From: Methanosarcinaceae archaeon
GTDB lineage: Archaea; Halobacteriota; Methanosarcinia; Methanosarcinales; Methanosarcinaceae
Assembly: GCA_023544565.1 (NCBI GenBank)
Contig: JAMJFS010000004.1
Coordinates: forward strand, 20,817-80,778
DNA: 59,962 nucleotides
Reading direction: 5' to 3'
Shown: positions 9,431 to 18,264 of the stretch, one piece after another
Layout of the letters: each line of letters opens with the position of its first letter
How positions within the stretch are numbered: the stretch's first letter is position 1
Notes under the pieces: model-generated
What the model saw: only the letters and a program-made list of their open reading frames with translations
Databases searched by the model: none
What the model was told of the DNA's origin: nothing
Made by a program: the position numbers and the translations under genes

Positions 9431-10519
9431 TCATACAACGTTTGAACGGACAGCAAGATCCTTTACATCAAACCCGCGTTGTGTCAGGTATTCAAGTGTC
9501 CAACCTGTTATTACAGCCGGAGTTGTTTGCAATTTTTCAATATTTCCACATCCGCAAAGGAACATTGTTACTTTCAATTCATTTAACATACTCGTCAAAA
9601 CGTTGACGACTTTATCTGTACCATTCATTGCAGGCCCTACAAAAGGTAGTGCTGCACTTGCAACATTCGCACCGACAGCAATCGACTTTGCAATGTCCAG
9701 ACCTGTCCTGACGCCACCGGTGCCTATGACCGGAAGTGATCTACTGCATTCAACTATACTTGCGACTGTTGGAATTCCAAAGTCCCAGAACAACTCTCCG
9801 AGAAGTTCCGATAAGATGTCATTGCGGGCACTTGCCCTATAAACCTCGACACCTGACCAACTTGTACCTCCAACACCGCCAACATCGATCGCAGACACAC
9901 CAGCCTTTTTCAAAAGCCTGGCATCTTCATTTGATATTCCCGCACCTGTTTCTTTTGCAATTACAGGTATTTTCATGGAACATATCTCTTTAATTACATC
10001 AAGTGTACCTGATGCATCCCGATCTCCTTCCGACTGGACAGCCTCCTGAAGAAAATTAAGGTGCACTGCCATTGCATCGGCATCGATCATTTCCATCATT
10101 TTCTCAATGCCTTCAATACCATATTCCTTGATCTGGGCAGCACCCACATTACCATAAATAAATGCATTTGGTGCCTCGTCACGAACCACCCTGAATGAGT
10201 CTTCCTGTTTTGGATCTTCGATCGCTGCTCTCTGACTTCCGACACCAATACCTATGCCAACTTCTTCAGCTGCTTTTGCAAGCGATGCATTTATGCCCAA
10301 AGTATCAGGATGTCCGCCTGTAATGGATGCGATCATAAAAGGTGCATTCAGACGTTTACCCATAAAATCAACAGATAGATCTATCGCATCCATACTGACC
10401 TCAGGGAGTGCACGGTGCACCAGAATTACATCATCGAACCCTGCACGAACATTTCTGGACTCTACCGGACTGGTTACACATAAATTCAGATGCTCTATCT
10501 TTCTTTGAGATGTGGTAAT
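9431..10519 (-). CDS. fni: Type II isopentenyl-diphosphate isomerase, apparent AUU start
   Basis: This FMN-dependent enzyme converts IPP to DMAPP. Motifs are MIASITGGHP, GVGSQRAA, HLNFLQEAVQ, KETGAGIS, DVGGVGGTSW and the C-terminal TGGVRTGLD and ALPFVGPA. The first GTG/ATG-type codon in frame (10418-10420) lies inside the conserved region. Upstream, in frame, the sequence still encodes the family N-terminus (TSQRKIEHLNLC, then SPVESRNV), including the RK-x-EH motif. That stretch begins after a TAG at 10523-10525 with only ATA and ATT codons available. The ribosome binding site AAGGAGG sits 7 nt before ATT (10517-10519). I therefore place the start at ATT; ATA at 10520-10522 is possible. Confidence 0.85.
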   Translation of the reverse strand: MTTSQRKIEHLNLCVTSPVESRNVRAGFDDVILVHRALPEVSMDAIDLSVDFMGKRLNAPFMIASITGGHPDTLGINASLAKAAEEVGIGIGVGSQRAAIEDPKQEDSFRVVRDEAPNAFIYGNVGAAQIKEYGIEGIEKMMEMIDADAMAVHLNFLQEAVQSEGDRDASGTLDVIKEICSMKIPVIAKETGAGISNEDARLLKKAGVSAIDVGGVGGTSWSGVEVYRASARNDILSELLGELFWDFGIPTVASIVECSRSLPVIGTGGVRTGLDIAKSIAVGANVASAALPFVGPAMNGTDKVVNVLTSMLNELKVTMFLCGCGNIEKLQTTPAVITGWTLEYLTQRGFDVKDLAVRSNVV

Positions 10520-10550
10520 TATCTATCCTCCTTTGAGTTATTATTCATAT

Positions 10551-10580
10551 TTTTATTTATTTATTTATTTATTTATTTAA
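10551..10580. repeat. (TTTA)n microsatellite upstream of fni
   Basis: About seven TTTA/TTTT units run from 10551 to 10580, in the fni promoter region between ipk and fni. On the minus strand this is AAAT-rich and could act as, or blur, a TATA box for fni. Confidence 0.7.
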
Positions 10581-10628
10581 TTCAAATTACAACTCTAATT
10601 TCAATTCCAAATTATAAATCAATACTTT

Positions 10629-11408
10629 TCATTTTGTAATAGCGGTCCCGATGTCCTCGCCGCTTAAAAACCTTGAAACATTCCCAGACTTTCCTGCATT
10701 GAATATGTATGAAGTGATACTTGATGTTTCGCAAAGTTTTAACAGTTCACCAACCTTTCCGAGCATCCCTCCGGTGACATCAGTACTTTCTGACTCACCG
10801 ATATGTTTTTTAACATCTTTGTAATTTGAGGATATGATCGTTGGAATTGTTGCACCTACATCGTCAAGCACACCGTCTTTTGCACTTCCGATACCAATCC
10901 TTGCACCACCAAATTGCACTGCAAGATAAGGCACTATCTGGTCGCCTGACAGCACGGATGCCCCTAGTTTTGTATCCATAACGACATCACCGTGCAGCAC
11001 AGGTACAAAACCATTGTCAAGCATTAAATGAATATTATTAAGGAACATCTGTGTTATTCTTCCATTTTCAGACACAGTATTGCCCATTGGGTGCACTCCA
11101 ACAGCATCCACCCCTGCATTCTTCAGGGATTCCACGACAATACGGTTGAGCGTTTTTACGGATTCATGAGTAATAAGCGTACCTTTAGCATCGAACTTCT
11201 CGATAAGTGCATACTTCTTTGCCTGTGGGTGTCCGAATGACCCTGCACCGTGAACAATTATCAACCTACCCTTATATTTTGATATTTCACCTGCGATCCG
11301 CTTGATCTCATCATAGTTTGCAGTGCCATCGCCTGCATTCTTATCTGTGATAATGCTACCACCAATCTTCAATATTGTTAAATTTGTGGTGTCATCGGTT
11401 TTATTCAT
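10629..11408 (-). CDS. ipk: Isopentenyl phosphate kinase
   Basis: This amino-acid-kinase-fold enzyme phosphorylates isopentenyl phosphate to IPP, the last step of the modified archaeal mevalonate pathway. It has 259 aa. LKIGGSIITDK (13-23) binds ATP phosphates, and HGAGSFGH (53-60) carries the substrate-binding His60 typical of IPK. GDVVMD and SGDQIVPYLA are further down. Its start overlaps the mvk stop (ATGA), so translation is probably coupled. It lies directly before fni in the block. Confidence 0.94.
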   Translation of the reverse strand: MNKTDDTTNLTILKIGGSIITDKNAGDGTANYDEIKRIAGEISKYKGRLIIVHGAGSFGHPQAKKYALIEKFDAKGTLITHESVKTLNRIVVESLKNAGVDAVGVHPMGNTVSENGRITQMFLNNIHLMLDNGFVPVLHGDVVMDTKLGASVLSGDQIVPYLAVQFGGARIGIGSAKDGVLDDVGATIPTIISSNYKDVKKHIGESESTDVTGGMLGKVGELLKLCETSSITSYIFNAGKSGNVSRFLSGEDIGTAITK

Positions 11409-12325
11409 AAATTCGACTCCACCATGACACCATGTTCTGTTGCGTTTGTGATGATCGAACTTCCGCCGGCTTCATTTATTGCACCGGCAACAGCCTCGGT
11501 TTTGGCTTTGTCCATCAATGCCACCATACAACCGCCACCACCAGCACCTGTGATCTTTGCACCAAATGCTCCACTGCTACGTGCTGCGTAGACGAGTGAC
11601 GACAGTTCAAAGCTGCCAACGCCAATAGAATCAAGTAATCCGTGATTGATGTCCATTAATTTTCCGATCGAGATATAATCGCTATTGTCAACCAGTTCTT
11701 CGCCAATTTCAGACATACTGCCAATTGTCGAGAGAACCGGACCTATGATCTGTGGATAATTTTTTCGCAATTCTGCGACATTTGCAACAAGTTCTTTTGT
11801 AGATGATAATACGTTCGTATTGCCGATGACAATCCCGCATTCGATGTTTTTCAACTGCTTTCGCTGTGGTATCATAAACACACCACCCATTGTGCTGACA
11901 TAAGTATCAGTAGGACTTGCTGCACCCTGAACCTGAATTTCGACCTCATGCCCAAGTTTTGCAATCTTCTCAAGGGTCAAATTACAATCAAACATCCGGT
12001 TCAATGCCGCAATCGTTGCAACCGTTACAGCAGCCGATGAACCTACACCGGAACCTACTGGGATATCGGATTCGATCTTGATACGTATACCTTTGATCGA
12101 TGCAAATTCCCGCATTCGCTCGATAACCGCTGAAACATAAGGATGTATCTCAAAATCAATGCCTGTCTTACCAAGAACCGACTCTATACTGATAATTGCA
12201 GATTCGTCATGTTCAATATGCACGCGAGTTCGAAGGTCAACTGCACAGCATATGGCGTTCTCACCATAGACCACCGCATGTTCACCAAATATGTATATCT
12301 TCCCCGGTGCAGAACAAGTTATCAT
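11405..12325 (-). CDS. mvk: Mevalonate kinase
   Basis: This GHMP kinase phosphorylates mevalonate. It has 306 aa. APGKIYIFGEHAVVYG is at about 6-21, the ATP-binding loop PVGSGVGSSAA at 89-99, an Asp in SPTDTYVSTMGG near 147, and the C-terminal motif KITGAGGGGC near 265. It is the first gene of the mvk-ipk-fni run, overlapping ipk by 4 nt. A good ribosome binding site (AAAGGAG) lies about 8 nt before the start. Confidence 0.95.
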   Translation of the reverse strand: MITCSAPGKIYIFGEHAVVYGENAICCAVDLRTRVHIEHDESAIISIESVLGKTGIDFEIHPYVSAVIERMREFASIKGIRIKIESDIPVGSGVGSSAAVTVATIAALNRMFDCNLTLEKIAKLGHEVEIQVQGAASPTDTYVSTMGGVFMIPQRKQLKNIECGIVIGNTNVLSSTKELVANVAELRKNYPQIIGPVLSTIGSMSEIGEELVDNSDYISIGKLMDINHGLLDSIGVGSFELSSLVYAARSSGAFGAKITGAGGGGCMVALMDKAKTEAVAGAINEAGGSSIITNATEHGVMVESNL

Positions 12326-12386
12326 TGATAATTACTCCTTTGAATTGCCTGTTACAAGCAAACATTACCCACTAAATTGATCAATA

Positions 12387-13184
12387 TCATTCTACAATGA
12401 TCGCTGCATATCCGACAACAGCAGACATGTCTCCTGTCACATCACCGCTTGTTGCATACATGAGAAGAGATGCTTTTTTTGCTCCAAGAGCACCTACTGC
12501 AGTAACCATTGCTGCGATCGGACCATAGCCACATGCAGAAATATTCTTCTCAGCGCGTCGTCTATAGAATTCAGGAACGTCCATATCCAGAATTGCTTCA
12601 ATGAGATGCTTATCCACACCATGTGCAATGTCAGCAGGTTGATAGTGGGTGAAATCACTTGATGCGATTATCACTACTTTTTTACCGCTTTCAGATACTG
12701 CACGGGCGATCTCATTACCAACTTCTACTGCAGTCTCTTCGTCCTGCAATCCCATACATATTGGTAATATCTTGAAATCGTTTCCGAACCGATGCTGCAA
12801 AAACGGTAACTGGACTTCAATAGAATGCTCAAAATTATGGGCAAGTTCGTCAATATCCACAATACTGCCTGCAAGTGATCTTGCAAGTTCAATATCAGTC
12901 TCAACGTTCCCAAACGGCGTTGACCATGTGTCCCGAGACACCGATACAAGCGAACCTAAACCCGTATGGTTTGGCCCCAGTATGATATAAGTATCTGCCT
13001 TTGGGAGTACTGCGTATGCCTGTGCTGCCACCGGACCCGAATACGTATATCCGGCATGCGGTACAACAGCACCGATCACATCGCGCTGTGATATGTCAAT
13101 ACCGCTAAAGCACCTGCTGACCTCTTTTTTGAGAGCCTTTGAATTTAGCGGATAGAATTGTCCTGCAACTGTTGGTTGTCTCAT
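12387..13184 (-). CDS. MEMO/AMMECR1-partner family protein
   Basis: This archaeal MEMO1-family protein has a fold related to nonheme-iron extradiol dioxygenases; its biochemical role in archaea is not established. Motifs are MRQPTVAGQFYP at the start, VPHAGYTYSGPVAA, LGPNHTG, EHSIEVQLPFLQ, SSDFTHYQ and CGYGPI. I start at ATG 13182-13184 because family members begin with M-R-x-P-x-VAGxFYP. Starts further upstream, to 13238, add 18 residues with no family match. It is regularly found beside mvk in methanogens, as here. Confidence 0.9.
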   Translation of the reverse strand: MRQPTVAGQFYPLNSKALKKEVSRCFSGIDISQRDVIGAVVPHAGYTYSGPVAAQAYAVLPKADTYIILGPNHTGLGSLVSVSRDTWSTPFGNVETDIELARSLAGSIVDIDELAHNFEHSIEVQLPFLQHRFGNDFKILPICMGLQDEETAVEVGNEIARAVSESGKKVVIIASSDFTHYQPADIAHGVDKHLIEAILDMDVPEFYRRRAEKNISACGYGPIAAMVTAVGALGAKKASLLMYATSGDVTGDMSAVVGYAAIIVE

Positions 13185-13325
13185 ATTACCGATCATCACA
13201 TCATAGATAGTGGGAATTTTACAATTCTTAAATTTCAAAATAATAGTAGTATGCCACCTACGATCACTTGTAGATAGTATTCTACCATTTATTCTACGAT
13301 TACAATTGTAATTAGGAATATAGTC

Positions 13326-13973
13326 CTATAATCCAGGCTCGAAGTCTGTGACCTCATAATTGAACGGAATACCGTTCGCCTGTGCAATACCTCTTGCCAA
13401 TAACCAGTATACAAGGGATAATGCCTTTCTACCTTTGTTATTCGTAGGAATTACCATGTCCACATTAGATGTCATGTTGTTGGTATCACAAAGTCCGACC
13501 ACAGGAACACCGATGTTCACAGATTCCCTAATAACCTGTGCATCACCTGTTGGATCTGTTACAACAATTACATCCGGCTCATAGAATCCTTCCAGATTTG
13601 GATTTGTAAGTTTACCAGGAATGAATCTGCCAACCATCGCTTTTGTACCGATCGTTTTTGCGAACATCTTTGCAGGATACTGACCATATTGGCGTGCAGA
13701 TACTACAAGGATCTTGGAAGGGTCGTATTTGGAAAGAAAATCTGCAGCAAGCTTGATACGTTCATCTGTTGCCTGGATGTCAAGAACATATAACCCGTCT
13801 GTTCGAACACGATATACGAAACGCATCATGTTCTGTGTTTTCTGCTGTGTACCGATGTGTATTCCTGCAGCCAGGTATTCATCAATAGGAACAAGTGTTG
13901 TGGATCCTTTTACTTCCGCATTAACGTCTAAATTTTCCACATTTTCTTCTACAACTTTATCTGTAATCTCCAT
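13326..13973 (-). CDS. rps2: 30S ribosomal protein S2 (uS2)
   Basis: This small-subunit protein has 215 aa. It carries the archaeal uS2 signatures [13 protein letters not shown] (about 34-46), [26 protein letters not shown] (about 116-125), PDVIVVTDP and VGLCDTNN. The acidic N-terminal extension of about 28 residues is usual in methanogens. It follows rpoK on the same strand. In related genomes eno often sits between these two genes, but here there is no gene between them. Confidence 0.97.
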   Translation of the reverse strand: MEITDKVVEENVENLDVNAEVKGSTTLVPIDEYLAAGIHIGTQQKTQNMMRFVYRVRTDGLYVLDIQATDERIKLAADFLSKYDPSKILVVSARQYGQYPAKMFAKTIGTKAMVGRFIPGKLTNPNLEGFYEPDVIVVTDPTGDAQVIRESVNIGVPVVGLCDTNNMTSNVDMVIPTNNKGRKALSLVYWLLARGIAQANGIPFNYEVTDFEPGL

Positions 13974-13992
13974 AAATTCACCTCAATTAGAT

Positions 13993-14166
13993 CTAATCTC
14001 TTTTGACCGTAATTGGAATTACATCCCGGTCAAGTTCTTCCATTGCAAGATATAACGAATCAGTTGATTCATCATCTATTAAAACAGGAGCTCCCATTGA
14101 GATTTGAAGTGATCTTGCACCAACAATTCTCGCACGCTCATATCTGGTATAAACTTGTTTACTCAA
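13993..14166 (-). CDS. rpoK: RNA polymerase subunit K (Rpo6/RPB6), UUG start
   Basis: A short ORF of 57 codons starts with TTG (14164-14166) and reads [20 protein letters not shown]..., then [25 protein letters not shown]. This is the core of archaeal Rpo6/RpoK, which helps assembly and clamp stability of RNA polymerase. GGGTGATTAA precedes the start. The stop (13993) lies 19 nt upstream of the rps2 start, so the two are co-transcribed. It is easily missed because of its size and start codon. Confidence 0.93.
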   Translation of the reverse strand: MSKQVYTRYERARIVGARSLQISMGAPVLIDDESTDSLYLAMEELDRDVIPITVKRD

Positions 14167-14230
14167 TTAATCACCCTAAGTTGTAATATCCATTAACAGA
14201 ACTATGTATAAAAACGAATACGGTTCAATG

Positions 14231-14263
14231 ATATGGTCCTAAGCGGATCAATCATGACCATAT
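14231..14263. promoter_or_regulatory. 8-bp inverted repeat in the rpoK leader
   Basis: ATATGGTC (14231-14238) and GACCATAT (14256-14263) are perfect inverted arms around 17 nt. A TATA-like tract (TATTATATTAATAAAA on the minus strand, about 14277-14292) would start a transcript just before it, so the hairpin would lie in the rpoK-rps2 5' leader. It could instead be a protein-binding site or the end of the rpoN transcript. Confidence 0.4.
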
Positions 14264-14376
14264 ACTGTAATTGTAATTTTTATTAATATAATATTCAAAT
14301 GTTTTATTCGGAATCCCTCCGAAATGTGGTCGTCATTCTATTCAATTTAAGTTACATTTATTAAATTAAATACCAG

Positions 14377-14450
14377 CATTCCTGCAAAAAACAGGAATGA
14401 GGGGGTGAGATCTGAACGCCGAATTATGGTCCAGACTACCCTGCAGCCCC
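14377..14450 (-). other. GC-rich tRNA-like remnant and hairpin after rpoN
   Basis: One base after the rpoN stop, the minus strand begins GGGGCTGCA followed by GGGTAGTCTGGACC, like the acceptor and D arm of a tRNA (proline-like). Later GTTCAGATCTCACCCCC recalls the 3' half of a T arm and acceptor. The anticodon-to-T-stem middle is missing and the T stem does not pair. A hairpin CATTCCTG/CAGGAATG (14377-14399) follows. This looks like a decayed or internally deleted tRNA gene, or another small structured RNA. The 14167-14376 stretch has no gene. Confidence 0.3.
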
Positions 14451-14451
14451 T

Positions 14452-14640
14452 TTACTGGTATGGTGCTACTGTATCAACCAATTCTACATGAGCCAGGAAT
14501 ATTCTCCTGCAACAATATCTTGAAAGACCTAAGTCATCCATTACTGCTGCCTTGTCCTCGCCCTCACCGGTGCGTTTCTTATATTCTTCCCAACTATTGG
14601 AAATTACCTTGCCACAGCTGAAACATCGAACTGGAATCAT
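14452..14640 (-). CDS. rpoN: RNA polymerase subunit N (Rpo10/RPB10)
   Basis: This 62-aa zinc-bundle subunit is part of the RNA polymerase assembly platform. It starts MIPVRCFSCGKVI with the unusual CxxCG pair, and the CC pair (SRYCCRRIFL) completes the zinc site. It ends VELVDTVAPYQ. The length is typical. It lies 11 nt downstream of rps9, in the conserved archaeal order rpl18e-rpl13-rps9-rpoN. Confidence 0.97.
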   Translation of the reverse strand: MIPVRCFSCGKVISNSWEEYKKRTGEGEDKAAVMDDLGLSRYCCRRIFLAHVELVDTVAPYQ

Positions 14641-14651
14641 ATTTTAAGATC

Positions 14652-15059
14652 CTACCTGTAAGATTTCTGGGTTCTTGCACGTGCACCTGATCCGCCAAAT
14701 TTCTTTGTTTCCTTTTGTCTGGAATCATTGACAATTAAATTGCGGTCATATTCTGCAAATGCATCACGGATCTCGGTATCATTGGTCCATTCGATAATTC
14801 CTCTTGCAATTGCAGTCCTTACTGCATTTGCCTGACCTATGATCCCGCCGCCGCTGACCTTTACATTAATATCTATACCGGATACAACTTTATCTCCTGC
14901 CAGCATAAGCGGCTCAAGTATCTTGAGTTTCGCAAATTCCGGGTCGTATATCTCTATTGGTTTTTTATTTATCCGCGTTCTGCCTGTGCCTTTTGTAATA
15001 GTTGCACGGGCAATTGCGGTCTTATTCTTACCTGATGAATTGATAATTTTTGCAGCCAT
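14652..15059 (-). CDS. rps9: 30S ribosomal protein S9 (uS9)
   Basis: The 135-aa protein has the S9 hallmarks: [32 protein letters not shown] and the basic tail ending ARTQKSYR that reaches the P-site tRNA. It sits between rpl13 and rpoN with a gap of about 12 nt on either side. The ribosome binding site GGAGG precedes the ATG. Confidence 0.97.
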   Translation of the reverse strand: MAAKIINSSGKNKTAIARATITKGTGRTRINKKPIEIYDPEFAKLKILEPLMLAGDKVVSGIDINVKVSGGGIIGQANAVRTAIARGIIEWTNDTEIRDAFAEYDRNLIVNDSRQKETKKFGGSGARARTQKSYR

Positions 15060-15071
15060 GAATAATCCTCC

Positions 15072-15491
15072 TTAGAACTTTGCACCTAAGTATGTGCTTA
15101 ATTCCCCGAGTCTGACGTATTTTATCGAACTTAATCGGTTCATGTTTGCACTTTCAACCGTAATGAGTTCTGCATCCTTAAATTCAGATGGAACGCCTAC
15201 ATAGATCTTTAATCGGCCCATTGCTTCCTTTCCCCTTAATCGTTTGTATGGAAGCATACCCCGTACAGTCCTCTTTAGGATCCTATCTGGTCTTTTTGGG
15301 AAGTAAGGTCCAAATTCACGTGTACCTCTTACCCTTGTTACTTTATATTCTTCAAATGTAGTTACCTTGGTACCGGAAATCACTGCTTTTTCTGCATTTA
15401 CGATTCCGATCTCTTCTCCTGCCAACAAACGTTTTGCAACCATACTTGCAAGCCGTCCCATAATGAGTCCATCTGCATCAATAACCGTCAT
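15072..15491 (-). CDS. rpl13: 50S ribosomal protein L13 (uL13)
   Basis: The protein starts [16 protein letters not shown], with [14 protein letters not shown] in the middle, as in archaeal L13. ATG at 15491 is chosen because AGGTG lies 7 nt before it. A GTG at 15500 that abuts the rpl18e stop would add three residues. It has 139 aa and is part of the rpl18e-rpl13-rps9-rpoN operon. Confidence 0.96.
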   Translation of the reverse strand: MTVIDADGLIMGRLASMVAKRLLAGEEIGIVNAEKAVISGTKVTTFEEYKVTRVRGTREFGPYFPKRPDRILKRTVRGMLPYKRLRGKEAMGRLKIYVGVPSEFKDAELITVESANMNRLSSIKYVRLGELSTYLGAKF

Positions 15492-15500
15492 TTTTAACAC

Positions 15501-15881
15501 CTATTGTAAAATCCTTATTCCAGACCCACTCGGAATTTCATTGAGTATCTGTTCGATTGTCAGGCATTTGCCTCCGACATCGGTTATCTTTTCTGCTGCT
15601 ACACCACTAAACCCTAATGCCACAACAGTTACTGCATGACCAATTGCTCCAGCACCAAGAACCTTACCAGCCACAATGACTACTTCGTTCTCGATTGAGT
15701 GTCTATTTATAGTACTCAGATTCACTGAATCATACTGCCTGCTTGGCTTTTCAAGTCTTTTCGCAATGTTTCTCCAGATCGGCGCGTCATTGTCACGTGA
15801 TGCATCCTTTAACACTGAAATTAAAGCAGGGATCCTAGGATTAGTCTTCCTTGTTATCTTTTGTTGAGATTTTCTACTCAT
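15501..15881 (-). CDS. rpl18e: 50S ribosomal protein L18e (eL18)
   Basis: This 126-aa protein contains RKTNPRIPALISVLKDASR, NLSTINRHSIENEVVIVAGKVLGAG and VVALGFSGVAAEKI, all typical of archaeal eL18. It is the first gene of the operon here. In many archaea rpoD, rps11, rps4 and rps13 lie upstream, but this window has cutA there instead, so that larger operon is broken. The 15882-16053 gap shows no gene. Confidence 0.96.
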   Translation of the reverse strand: MSRKSQQKITRKTNPRIPALISVLKDASRDNDAPIWRNIAKRLEKPSRQYDSVNLSTINRHSIENEVVIVAGKVLGAGAIGHAVTVVALGFSGVAAEKITDVGGKCLTIEQILNEIPSGSGIRILQ

Positions 15882-16053
15882 TAATGCTCCTCCGCAAGAT
15901 TGTATTATAATGTATCTTACTCACGCAATTGCTGCGTTCGAACATCCATTTAATATGAATTATAAGAACATACAATTATACTAAACTTAAATTAACGTAA
16001 AGCGAACCTTTGAATAACATTACTAGTACATAAAGATTATGCGCATGTATTCT

Positions 16054-16368
16054 TCAATCACTTTTATGCACGCGCCCCGATATCCAATCCAAATAATCTT
16101 CATCACCCTTGATCTCCCATGAAATTACACATGGCAGGTCGTAACTGTGGATTGAATGTACCATGTCACTTATCTCATCAAATTTATCAGATGTTGTCTT
16201 GATAAACATAGCGATCTCCGAATCATATTCAACTTTTCCACCCCACACATACACTGAATTTATAGGATGCATATTTACACATGCTGCGAGATTGTTCGAT
16301 ACAAGCGCATATGCGATCTTTTTTGCTTCATCTGCATTCCCTGCAGTTATATATACAACAATGAACAT
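16054..16368 (-). CDS. cutA: CutA1 divalent-cation tolerance family protein
   Basis: This small trimeric ferredoxin-like-fold protein is linked in bacteria to copper tolerance; its true role is uncertain. Conserved motifs are YITAGNADEAKKIA, NLAACVNMHPI, SVYVWGGKVEYDSE, IKTTSDKF and HSYDLPCVISWEI. ATG at 16368 is chosen because GGTG lies 6 nt before it; a GTG at 16380 adds four residues. It is divergent from the M50 protease. Confidence 0.92.
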   Translation of the reverse strand: MFIVVYITAGNADEAKKIAYALVSNNLAACVNMHPINSVYVWGGKVEYDSEIAMFIKTTSDKFDEISDMVHSIHSYDLPCVISWEIKGDEDYLDWISGRVHKSD

Positions 16369-16469
16369 TATAAACACCAAATTCTTAATTGCAGTGATTT
16401 TATATTAAACTTATATTGAATTTTATCACTTTGTCACCTTTACTCACATTACAAACACGGAGAATTCAT

Positions 16470-18173
16470 TTGAATACCACAACGATTGTATTAGTAATAT
16501 TTATTTTGTACTGGGCAATAGTCTCAATGCTTAACAAACGAGGCATACTTGAAAAATATAACACCAGCACATACGGCCCAGTGCTTATGATACGAACCCA
16601 GCGCGGCCAGAATCTGTTAAACACATTGGCAAAACCAAAAAGTTTTTGGAGATTATTTGCAAATATTGGCATCCCACTCATGTTTGTAGGCATGGCCGTA
16701 ATGTTCCTGATAATAATACTCTCTGATGTAGCACTTCTTTCATCATTTCAAAATAATGCAATGCCAGAGCCGGGAAAATTCAATGAAGCACGAAATCTAC
16801 TATTAATTCCAGGAGTCAATGAGTTCATCCCATTCACATGGGGACTTATTGCACTTATTGTAACACTCGTAGTCCATGAATTTGCACATGCGATACTGTG
16901 CAGAGTAGAGAATATACGTGTAAAATCAATGGGACTTCTGGTTGCCATTGTACCGATTGGAGGATTTGCCGAACCTGATGAAGAAGAACTGTTCGGGATA
17001 AGTAAAGAAGAAAATGAATATGGGGAAATGAAAACAGTCATTGATCCGGATAAAGTAGCAACACGTAACCAACGTTCAAGAATACTGGCAGCAGGTGTGA
17101 TGGCAAACTTTGTAGTGGCTTTTGTAGCATTCCTATTATTCTTTGGCCCCGTTTTGGGGGCAATTGAACCCCTGAGTGATACAATGATTGTTAATGTTAC
17201 TCCGGGTTCACCTGCATTTGAAGCAGGAATACGAGATGGAATGGTAATTACCGGAATTGACGACATATCAGTTCAAAATGCTCATGACGTTATTTTGTAC
17301 ACCAGCACAGTTGAACCGGGTTCAATTGTAAAAGTACATGCTGCGAAAGACAGGGTTGTTTCGATCTATGACGTAAAAGCAGGTGAAAAAATAGAAGAAG
17401 ACATAATCGGCGTCTACGTTAGAGGAGTTGTTGAAGACTCGCCTGCAAAAGCGGCAGGTTTTGAAGAAGGTATGTACATGTTAATGATCGACAATACATC
17501 CATGCACTCTTCCGAAGAGTTTATACTATTCATGAATTCCACACAGGCAGGCCAGACAATACATGTTGAAGTACTACCAGCAAACCAAACGCTTGAACAA
17601 AATTCAACGATAGGGTTTGACGTAGAACTTGCCCAACATCCGGATGGAGTTGATGAAAAAGGATTCCTTGGTGTATATTATGGATCTGACGGTGTAAGAA
17701 GTACACCTCTTGGCATATCGGTCGGAGAATTTCCGGCAAATACATATCTTCACATGCTCAAAGGTATCCCTTCAATGCTTGATGGCCCAACCGGATGGAT
17801 CATCATCTTCGGACTTCCGATAATTGGTTTTGCAGGAGAAGGATTCCCAGGCTTTAGCGGTACACTCGCACAATTTTACCATCCGGTCGGATGGGGCGAA
17901 CCGCTTGGAATCGGTATATTCTGGATAGCAAATACGCTTCTGTGGGTCGGATGGTTGAACTTCTATGTAGGGCTTTTCAACTGTCTTCCAGCCGTGCCAC
18001 TTGATGGTGGACATGTTTTCAGAGACTACATACACTCATTTGTACTTCGCATAACAGGCGATGAATCAAAAGCAGAACGATTATCTGGTGCGATTGCAGG
18101 ATCATTTTCGCTGGTGGTGCTTGCATCATTCCTGCTAATGATATTTGGACCATATATCGTGCACGGATTTTAA
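16470..18173 (+). CDS. Site-2 protease-like membrane metalloprotease (M50) with PDZ domains
   Basis: This is a multi-pass intramembrane zinc protease. I start at TTG (16470) because GGAG lies 7 nt upstream and the product MNTTTIVLVIF... begins at the first membrane helix. Counting from there, the zinc motif HEFAH is at about 136-140. A loop follows, then a helix, then one or two PDZ-like domains (about 225-400, with GSPAFEAGIRDGM and DSPAKAAGFEEGM). The third catalytic motif, NCLPAVPLDGGH, is near 505-516. The family releases membrane-bound regulators; the substrate here is unknown. It stands alone on the plus strand. Confidence 0.92.
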   Translation: MNTTTIVLVIFILYWAIVSMLNKRGILEKYNTSTYGPVLMIRTQRGQNLLNTLAKPKSFWRLFANIGIPLMFVGMAVMFLIIILSDVALLSSFQNNAMPEPGKFNEARNLLLIPGVNEFIPFTWGLIALIVTLVVHEFAHAILCRVENIRVKSMGLLVAIVPIGGFAEPDEEELFGISKEENEYGEMKTVIDPDKVATRNQRSRILAAGVMANFVVAFVAFLLFFGPVLGAIEPLSDTMIVNVTPGSPAFEAGIRDGMVITGIDDISVQNAHDVILYTSTVEPGSIVKVHAAKDRVVSIYDVKAGEKIEEDIIGVYVRGVVEDSPAKAAGFEEGMYMLMIDNTSMHSSEEFILFMNSTQAGQTIHVEVLPANQTLEQNSTIGFDVELAQHPDGVDEKGFLGVYYGSDGVRSTPLGISVGEFPANTYLHMLKGIPSMLDGPTGWIIIFGLPIIGFAGEGFPGFSGTLAQFYHPVGWGEPLGIGIFWIANTLLWVGWLNFYVGLFNCLPAVPLDGGHVFRDYIHSFVLRITGDESKAERLSGAIAGSFSLVVLASFLLMIFGPYIVHGF

Positions 18174-18264
18174 AATATTCCCACAAAATATATCAAAACA
18201 GTTATACATATACCATGAGTAACAATGCGATGTCTGATATTAATATGGACTGAGGGATGATGGC

